64,000 nt of DNA from Trileptium ribeirensis (Eukaryota > Nematoda > Enoplea > Enoplida > Thoracostomopsidae): contig JASANE010003497.1 in the NCBI GenBank assembly GCA_030248225.1, forward strand, positions 29,562-93,561, written 5' to 3'. Shown in pieces: positions 57,201 to 64,000 of this stretch. Under the pieces are notes generated by a model. That model made no database searches and had not been told where the DNA came from. It saw nothing but the letters and a program-made list of their open reading frames with translations. The position numbers and the translations under genes are program-made. Position 1 is the first letter of the stretch; every line of letters starts with the position of its first letter.

Positions 57201-58800
57201 AAATAACAACAAATATTAAATGCCCCAGCACAAACACAACATCGACCACAAAAAGAAGTGGAATCCAAAGAAAAAGAAAGAAGCTCACAAAACTTGGAAC
57301 AATCCTCGAGCGGAAAAGTAGCACCTTGCTGCGAGAATTCAAATCACTCTCCGAAAGATATGAAGAGGAAGAGCAAGCATGGAATGTATTAGACATGGAC
57401 ATCGCGGCAAGAATGGAGATGGAACAAAAACAAGAGTTCATTTATGGGTCAACAGTGTGGTTAATTTATGGGTCAACAGTGTGGTCAAAACGATACTTCG
57501 TGAATGATGGAGGAAGCGTACTGGAAACAACGAAAGAAGAAAAATAACAAGTACAAAGAGACTACGATAAAAGAAAAAGAAGGGAAGAATAAGAAAAATG
57601 GACGCATCAAAGACAAAATAAACTAGATCGAGCGTTTTGGCAACCAATCGAATCTGCAATGTGGAAGAAAACGAAAGACGAGCAAAATGTAGCTTAACAA
57701 TAGGCGAAAGAACAACAACAAGAAGGAGTGCTCAAGTTGTTGCAACAACCACAAAATGAGAAAAAGACAGCCTGTCAAAAAGCTGAGCTACAAGTAGAGA
57801 AAGATGAAGAGAAGGTTCCATAAGAAGAGCCGAGTACTTTGGGAATGCAAGAAAGAACGAAGTGCGGTATGACGAGAATTCCAGAAACGATCCTAATAAC
57901 AGAAATTACATGTGAGAGAATAGAGAAATGGATACTAACCTTGCAAGTAGCGTCTTCATCAACTAGTTATCGGAACCAATGATAACAACAGCGGTCGAGA
58001 TACCAAAGCGCTGGGATTCAAGTGCAATGTTGACATACATTGCTCGCGGTCTGTCGATTCCCAAATTAGTAACAGCACAAATGCTGGAACCGGGAAAAAG
58101 GACAGCCGAGAAAGAACCGCCGACAGGAATAGCTGAACAACAACGGTGATTGCAACATCACATGCAATGAAGCATAACGTCTACCAAATCGTTTCAATCC
58201 CTCGTTACAAGAGAACCGATTACAGTCGAATAAAAGCGAAGAAGCGCTAAGTAATGTCGCGAAGAAATCCGTGATATACGAGCCAGGTACAGACTTATCG
58301 AGGCAACACGTGTTAGCGGAAATCAGAGCGATCCATAAAATCTTTAGTGAAAAAATGGAGGAGATGAATACAACTATCACGAAAAGAGAAAACATATGGA
58401 AAGAAAAATACCAAGCAGAGCATAAGCGACGGAAAGAAGTGAAAGAAGATCATCTAAAAGACAACAAATGAATCAAGGATCAGTGGGAAGTAAAGAACCG
58501 GCAGCTCGTAAGTAAAGACTAAGAAGTTTGCCGATTGCAAGAACAAAGTCGGATGTCAATGCAAGAAGTGTCGAGACCAAGATAACAACAACCGGTAATA
58601 TTCCAACAAGTGACGGAGCAAACACTGAAGCAACTACAACAATTACAACAGCAAATCCAAGAAAAAGAAGCTGTGAATTTGGAGTGAAGTAAGCTACATC
58701 ACAAAAATCAAGAAGAAATGAACAGCTTATACGAAATAATTTAAGAAAATGACGAAGCAATCGTAGCGGCGTAAGACGACACGGACATATCCAAGAATTG
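54273..58800 (+). pseudogene. Degenerate Lys/Glu/Gln-rich coding region of unknown family
   Basis: A chain of short + strand frames (notably 54,273-54,818, 54,983-55,201, 55,955-56,227, 56,828-57,019, 57,326-57,547, 58,271-58,471) with stops between them. The first two look globular (mixed composition, Trp and Cys present: IKWLSNEDTRSITIQAACVS; QFGGRMPDVLHEELEP). The later ones are coiled-coil-like and highly charged. I recognise no family. The strand-specific A-richness is the same as in the gag-RT part, so I infer this was an extra ORF of the second element. Long minus-strand frames here are low-complexity shadows of the purine-rich sense strand. Confidence 0.35.
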
Positions 58801-58940
58801 CCCAAGTTGGCAAGACAACGCGTACAAACGCATCAACAAGCAAAGAACAATGTAACAGCCCCAATTTTCATAAAAGGAGGGAACGTTAAAAGTATGTTAA
58901 ATTCGTAGGAGAAAATGGGAATGGACGACCGGATACCGGT

Positions 58941-59042
58941 GGAGTGTGACCTCCTTTTGAATTAATATAATTGTGCCGTATCGTATTGAGTATGAAATAA
59001 ACAATTGTATTTCGTTATAGTATATCTTTAAGGTCACACTCC
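58941..59042. repeat. Inverted repeat, 12-bp perfect arms
   Basis: GGAGTGTGACCT (58,941-58,952) and AGGTCACACTCC (59,031-59,042) are perfect complements separated by 78 AT-rich bases. It may be a short foldback element or an LTR regulatory structure. Confidence 0.55.
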
Positions 59043-60540
59043 ATTGCCCGAGGGTGCCCGGGGTGATTTTGGCACCAAATATGGAAAACAGGTCTCCTAA
59101 TTAGGGGTGTCCGGTCGATCCTAGGGATATAAATTGATGCAGTATCGTGTATAATCGATGTTGTGCCTTATATTATGTATGATTTATTGTAGTCGATGCG
59201 TAGGACGGGTGTGCGTTCGGCGAGGCCGGGGACCAACGGATGTTTCAAGGATTTTTGGTGAAAACTGGTCGCCCTGGGCCGGTCCCAGCGCACACGCCGA
59301 ATGCCCAGTATCTCATGATAGCTGCTGTGTATTATTGTTTGTTATAGATGTATATAAAAGGTATTTGATCACGGAATACCCGGATGAGCCCGAGGAGGGT
59401 CGCCGGTGATCGTAGTTCTTGGTCTAAGCGAATCAAAACAGAGTATTTTAGGATACAAATTTTCCTAGACACTATTTTGGGGTACGACACAAAAAATTTT
59501 AAATTTTGGATTTACCACTAAACTTATGGGAATGGGGGTGACTGAACCCTCTTAAGGACAATGCTGGGGTGTCAAATTGCCCCGGCGGGTCTAAAAATTC
59601 GGATCCCCTAAATACTTAGGGACCCTCGAACAGGCGTTTAAGCCTCCAATTTTCTCAACCTGAAAGGACACCCAAAATAATTAAAACTCCCCGCTTTTTG
59701 GAGCCCAGGACACTTATCGGGTTCTCCCCTAACAGTTGGGCCGAAAACCGGGGCCGCCCACCCCCGCGGGTCCGCTCAGGATCCCCCAAACTTATATGGG
59801 ACCCCAAAATTTTCATTCTTGGGCGCCCAAAATGGCCTCTAACAGGCCTCCTGTGGGAGCTACATCAAATATCAAATTTTCATCAGTAGCCGGCCTGCCA
59901 GGGCATGATTCTGGTCCTGCCCCCGGCCGCCTACTGGTTTTCCTTCACGAGATATCGGCAAAAATGTGCCGATATCCCTATGAGCAAACGGCGCCCTGAG
60001 CACCGTTATATTTTCTTCTTCAAAATTTCCCGCACCGACCAGCGTGCGGTTTAGTTGTTTTTGTCGTCTCTTGGCACTTTTCGGCCACTCTGCAGTGTTC
60101 CATTGTACAGGCCTGTTAAAACTGTTGAAGCGACAAGCACATATCAGGGGCTATTATCAATAGAGCTGGCAATGTTGTTTATGCAGATGTGTGCATTTGT
60201 GTATTATCTTATTCTGTATGTATAGCAGTCGCCGTTGTTTTGTTGCCGATACAAGAAATCGCTAAATGGCCGCTAAAATTGTTTGATTTGCCGCGGCAGT
60301 AGTGTTACATTTAGGAGCTTCACGGCTTTTAGGGACCAAAGACACCAAGATGCAAAAGGGGGTAGAGGTACCAATATAAAAGAGCTAGCCTGTCCAACAG
60401 AGTGGGACCAGTCGAGCCCTGCTCTTGCAAATTTTGGTTGTTTTGGCGGTTGTCGCCAATGGTTTATTTTTAAACTTCTAGTCGCTTCGTTTTTGGCTTT
60501 TCGTTTAGCCGGGTGGGCTCTTCGGCATGCCGACGTGTGG

Positions 60541-61062
60541 AAGAGACCCGCCCGGGGTTTTTCGATGCTTTTGAACTTTCGCTTGAGCATAGGAATAGGG
60601 GCAGCCCTTGCGGGCGCGGGGGTATCCATTGGATGCCTCGTGCCCCCGTGAGTGCTGCACCGCGCTGGGAAGTGGGTTGAGCTTGGGACAAATTGTGATC
60701 AAAATCGCGTCTAAGTTGTAGAAAATTCGGGAATGTCCACCCGCACTCGACTGGTTCCCCACCCTCTAGGGTGCAAGTATTGTTCGTACTCTGGAGGGGT
60801 GAATTGTTCAAGGTAATAACATAGTATGAAAATTTTTAGGGAGATTTTAGGATTGGAACTAAGGGAAATCTGAAAGTACAAATTTTTAGAGCCGTATTTG
60901 GCTCGAGCGGGCCTTCTTCACTGCGGACGCGTGAAGGAGCTCCGCCCGAGACGCCTTACAAAGTTTTTGAATGTTTCCGTCTAGGCATAGGAACAGGGGG
61001 CCGCCCTTGCGGGTGCTGTGGCGTCCATCGGATGCCTCGCGCTCCCGTAAGTGCTGCGCCCA
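60541..61062 (+). repeat. Two-copy imperfect repeat (about 125 bp, period about 390 bp)
   Basis: 60,541-60,663 and about 60,932-61,062 share 'gcccg.g..ttt', 'gcataggaa.aggggg', 'gcccttgcggg', 'tccat.ggatgcctcg' and 'cccgt.agtgctgc'. Both lie inside the candidate LTR. Confidence 0.65.
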
Positions 61063-61430
61063 TGCTTTGCGATTGAACGAGATAATTTAGGAAAGTTTAG
61101 CGTTAAAGATAGTGGCGAAGTTTTGCAGCACCGACGTGCGAGTAGGCTCAAAGCTAAGGCTCTGCCAACAACTCCGGGTTGTGGGGTTCCGCGTTTCTAA
61201 AAGAGCCCAAACGGAGCTCACCGAATATCATTTCGTCATCCCAATCGGGGTAGTTAACCGTTGGAAGTTTCGCGACGAAACATTAAAAGCTGGCTCAAAA
61301 TCGTTCTTCGCCACCCAGAGAAGAGTAAAAGACTAGTTTCGCAGTACGGGCATTTGCTACGTATGTACGGTGGGGTCTGGAACCCAGGATCCACCGCGTT
61401 GCGTATTTATATATATAGGCATATTTTTGT

Positions 61431-61685
61431 GTGCACCCGATTGGGTGATACTTTGGTTCATGATCGTTGTCTTGTTTATTCAACAAGGGGAAACCAAGTA
61501 ATAAAATTTTGAGCGTGAATTTTGATAGGCGAACTCGATTAAATAATACAATGTTTTCATGCACCCGAGTGGGTGAATATTGTTTTGTAAATGCGTGCGT
61601 ATGTTTAATTTTTGCCAAAAAAAACGGAAATCCATGAAATAAAAGTTTTGCGCGTGAAACCCAGCAGGCGAAATAGGTCGATTTA
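61431..61685 (+). repeat. Two-copy tandem repeat (about 127 bp)
   Basis: 61,431-61,542 and 61,558-61,685 share 'tgcacccga.tgggtga', 'taataaaa/gaaataaaa.tttt', 'g.gcgtgaa' and 'aggcgaa'. Inside the candidate LTR. Confidence 0.65.
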
Positions 61686-62456
61686 AATTCAGGCTTCCTG
61701 TAGTAAGAATTGCATGACCCCCCCTAAGGTGTTCAGTGTTAGTTAACGTAGATCCCTGTCCTCCTTCAATACGCAGCCCCAACGACGCTCGCTCCCGTTG
61801 TGCCGTTTTCTTGTTGCCATGTCGTCGCTCTCCGCCGAGGCATCTGTTCGGGCTTTGCTAAAATTCAATGTTGGCCCGCCTACCCTCGCGCTCCCCAAAC
61901 TCTGCATGCACCCGCGCCCCATCCGTCCGTCGTTAGCAATAAGTCTCGGTGCGAGTTCTGGAGCTTCAACGCCAACGTCTTATACATAATAGCCCGAGCA
62001 GGCTCAGCGTGTCCGACTCTAAGTTGAGCTAAGAGGATCCGGCCAAACTCCGCGTACTCGAGCCCAACGGCTACGGAATAGTCTTTAAGCCCACTAAAAT
62101 TTTTATACAGTTGGGCTTCACCGTTAGGAAATCCTGGCCCGACATAGGGCACAAGGCTCGATAATCGAAGATGAGGGAAGGACGGGTCAGCCTCATTACC
62201 TGTGAGCAGGCTTAGGGGATGACCCTCCCTCAGGGGGACCTCCATACCTCTAGGCACGTGGGCCATCATGGGGGCCAGGCCGAACACCCTGGTAAACCCG
62301 CCGAGCAGCCCGCTAAGCTAAGCGGTTCCCTTCGGTTAGGCTAGGATCCACCGGGGAATCGTGTAAGCCGGGGTTGTCCGGGCACCACAGTGAGTATTGA
62401 GAGTGGTGCAGCTGGGATCCCTTAGGGCCAGAACTGGTCCTAGTACATAAATTAAG

Positions 62457-62474
62457 TGGGGGCCACGCCGTGAG
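62457..62474 (+). promoter_or_regulatory. Candidate PBS of the right-hand related element
   Basis: TGGGGGCCACGCCGTGAG matches the giant element's PBS (TGGGTGCTACGCCGTGAG) at all but three or four positions. Read as a tRNA 3' end, the T-stem strand is identical and the changes fall in the acceptor strand, as expected if the two elements use different tRNAs. Confidence 0.5.
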
Positions 62475-64000
62475 GCGTCATTAAACCTCTGGTACAAGAG
62501 ATTCTAAATTAATAAGTGTTAGACCTCTCGCACGCCAACCAATCCTATTGTCCGTTTGGTGGAAAACTATACGGCACCATGCCAGATTATAATCAATGCA
62601 TGAATGACTTGAATCAATGCTATACGTGGCTGCAGTCTAGTTATCCCTGACGCGACTTTGTCGTGAAGGTTTACAAGTAATAATGATGTATATGTAGAAT
62701 AAGCTCATGCGGTCCAGCAGTCTGGCGCAAGTGTTTTGTGTATGTGGCTGAAATTCAGACAAATCTTATCCGGGAACGCTCGTTTTCGGGTTCCCAATTG
62801 TCAGACCCAAAACCTAAAACAGCAGCCAAGATTTGTGGACCGCATGAGCCTGGAGTGATATGTGAACAACAGGAGGAGCTGGATCAACGTGGGGAGCGCT
62901 ATAGTAGTATGCGGCAGTTCAATGAGACCAACGTTGGCCGGAAATGATGCTGCAACTGTTCAGAACAGCTAATTTTCAGACTTATAAGTGATTTGGCAAG
63001 TCTTATTTAATAATTACTAACTAGTTTAGATAGCAATTAGCATTGTAATTCGTGTGTCTCAACCTTGGTTATTGACACTATTGAACTAGCAGTGATCGAC
63101 GGCACCGCTATCTAGCGAACTTTCGTCATCTTAACAATATTCAGTTGGACTACTCATCGAATCCCTGCGCCTATTCGACACTGTTGTCGATTGTTTTGTA
63201 ATCTGGACTATTTCGGCGGACTCTAATTTGTTGTGCCGCGGTCTTGAGGTCGTCGTCACGAGCAAGAGTCGATAGCACCAATCAGTCGAGTCGTTGCTAC
63301 TTTAGGGACTCACCATTCGCTGTGTATTGCGGCAGTATCGCAAACGACTGTTGGTATAGTGGTCGACATCGGGCCTCATTGAACAAAGTGGACGACTCCG
63401 GGTCTCGAAGAACCTCAAACGCTGCCGATTGCATTGGAGGACAGTTGAATAACGGTCAGCATAATATCTTATATTTATACAAAAAAAAGGGGAACAATTT
63501 TTGTTATTTTGTAATGGTATATAAGCAAGAAAATTGTGGCTTAGTATATTGTTGACTCGATTTATAATTGTATATTGAACTGAACAAATTTTGTTTTCAC
63601 TTTAGCACACGTACCTCCAGCCAAGGCGATATGTGAATAACAGGGGTTTCTTCAGCAAATTTCGGACGAGTAACTTGTAGATTTGCTGGGTGCCAGCCGT
63701 TTTCTTAGGCCCTACAGTTGATGGAAATTCTTTCATGCTAAATACGTTTTGGTTCAACGAGCACTGAAATCACAAAACCAATTTGAATTATTGAGTTAAT
63801 AGAGGGTTACCGGTCGTAACGACGCAACTCTAGCGATACCTGGTAAAGTGTTTTAGCCACTTAGCTCAAATAGATTCTCAAAGTGGTAAAGCTAAGCTAA
63901 CGCGAACTTGTGGCTATACTTAGTGGTAGTGATAGTGCGTGGCGAAAATTTCACACCAACAGTTACATACCTAAGTAATAAGCGCACGAGGATTTTAGGC
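62475..64000 (+). promoter_or_regulatory. Probable leader of the right-hand related element (continues beyond window)
   Basis: 'gacctctcgcac' at 62,522-62,533 also occurs in the giant element's leader near 20,383. No gag homology is reached by 64,000. The frames at 62,738-62,947 and 63,244-63,555 show no recognisable domain. Leaders in this family are at least 1.4 kb, so the lack of gag is not surprising. Confidence 0.4.

Larger units (their letters stand above)
48840..58850 (+). mobile_element. Second, decayed Ty3/Gypsy-type element (LTRs not recognised)
   Basis: Gag, zinc knuckle, protease, RT and RNase H relics follow in Gypsy order on the + strand from 49.5 to 53.8 kb. The + strand is strikingly A-rich from about 48.85 kb to 58.85 kb, suggesting one unit. 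TGGGTGCTTAGCCGCAG near 48,848 starts with the same 8 bases as the giant element's PBS and may be its PBS. No matching LTR pair was found by eye; a purine run (aaaaggaggga) lies at 58,873-58,883. No integrase was seen. Confidence 0.7.
58851..62447 (+). repeat. Candidate LTR of a diverged relative of the giant element
   Basis: It starts TGTAACAG, like the giant element's right LTR, and ends TAGTACA nine bases before a PBS-like sequence. Its last 300 bp share ordered landmarks with the giant LTR tail (19,850-20,124): acctg.gagcagg, gggggacctc, g.cacgtg.gc, gctaagct, agccgggg.tgt, and a g.gc.gcagctg block. Only one copy is in the window. The left boundary is inferred from the 8-nt match and is the weaker end. 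Confidence 0.5.

Noticed and set aside
60283..60651. 122-codon plus-strand and 118-codon minus-strand frames
   Set aside because: Overlap each other on opposite strands in a repeat-rich, GC-rich patch, with no domain recognised in either.

Overview
The window is intergenic, transposon-dominated DNA from an animal-type eukaryotic genome. I see no host protein-coding gene, rRNA gene, CRISPR array or bacterial-style operon. An animal (probably invertebrate) source is inferred from the families present: Ty3/Gypsy LTR elements, a furin-site fusion-type envelope gene, tRNA-derived SINE-like sequences and MITEs. I cannot name the species.

Layout. (1) 1-13,720 is old repeat-rich DNA: diverged satellites, SINE-like sequences, a palindromic array, a 25-bp minisatellite, a dispersed repeat with an inverted copy at 45 kb, and a complete MITE at 13,071-13,584. 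(2) 13,721-43,775 is one giant LTR retrotransposon of about 30.06 kb on the + strand. It has 6.4-kb and 6.2-kb LTRs (TGTA...TACA), a 4-bp target duplication CATA, a tRNA-like primer-binding site and a 17.5-kb interior. (3) 43,776-48,800 is more old repeats, with a second complete MITE at 48,041-48,503. (4) About 48,840-58,850 is a second, decayed Gypsy-type element (gag, protease, RT and RNase H relics), followed by 4.5 kb of A-rich, Lys/Glu/Gln-coding DNA that I cannot identify. (5) About 58,851-62,447 looks like the LTR of a diverged relative of the giant element. Its primer-binding site and leader follow, and the body would lie beyond the window.

The giant element is the main result. Its interior reads gag capsid, zinc knuckle, long acidic protein, Cys-rich protein, envelope (signal peptide, furin-like site, hydrophobic fusion segment, membrane anchor), protease, RT-RNase H, Pro-rich insert, integrase with GPY/F, a very long Pro-rich extension, NADAR domain, SGNH-hydrolase-like domain. 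Two things stand out. The envelope lies upstream of, and in frame with, the protease instead of after pol. The usual envelope position holds a NADAR domain (NAD/ADP-ribose-processing family) and a probably inactive SGNH-like domain. A 41-nt GT...AG interval inside the envelope gene joins two otherwise incompatible frames exactly.

State of the element. The LTRs differ by under 1% in some stretches and about 4% in others. The interior has five isolated in-frame stops and several frame changes, most at nearly seamless ORF junctions. This fits an ancestral reading frame of up to about 5,000 codons that has decayed, or residual assembly indels, or some genuine recoding. The sequence alone cannot separate these.
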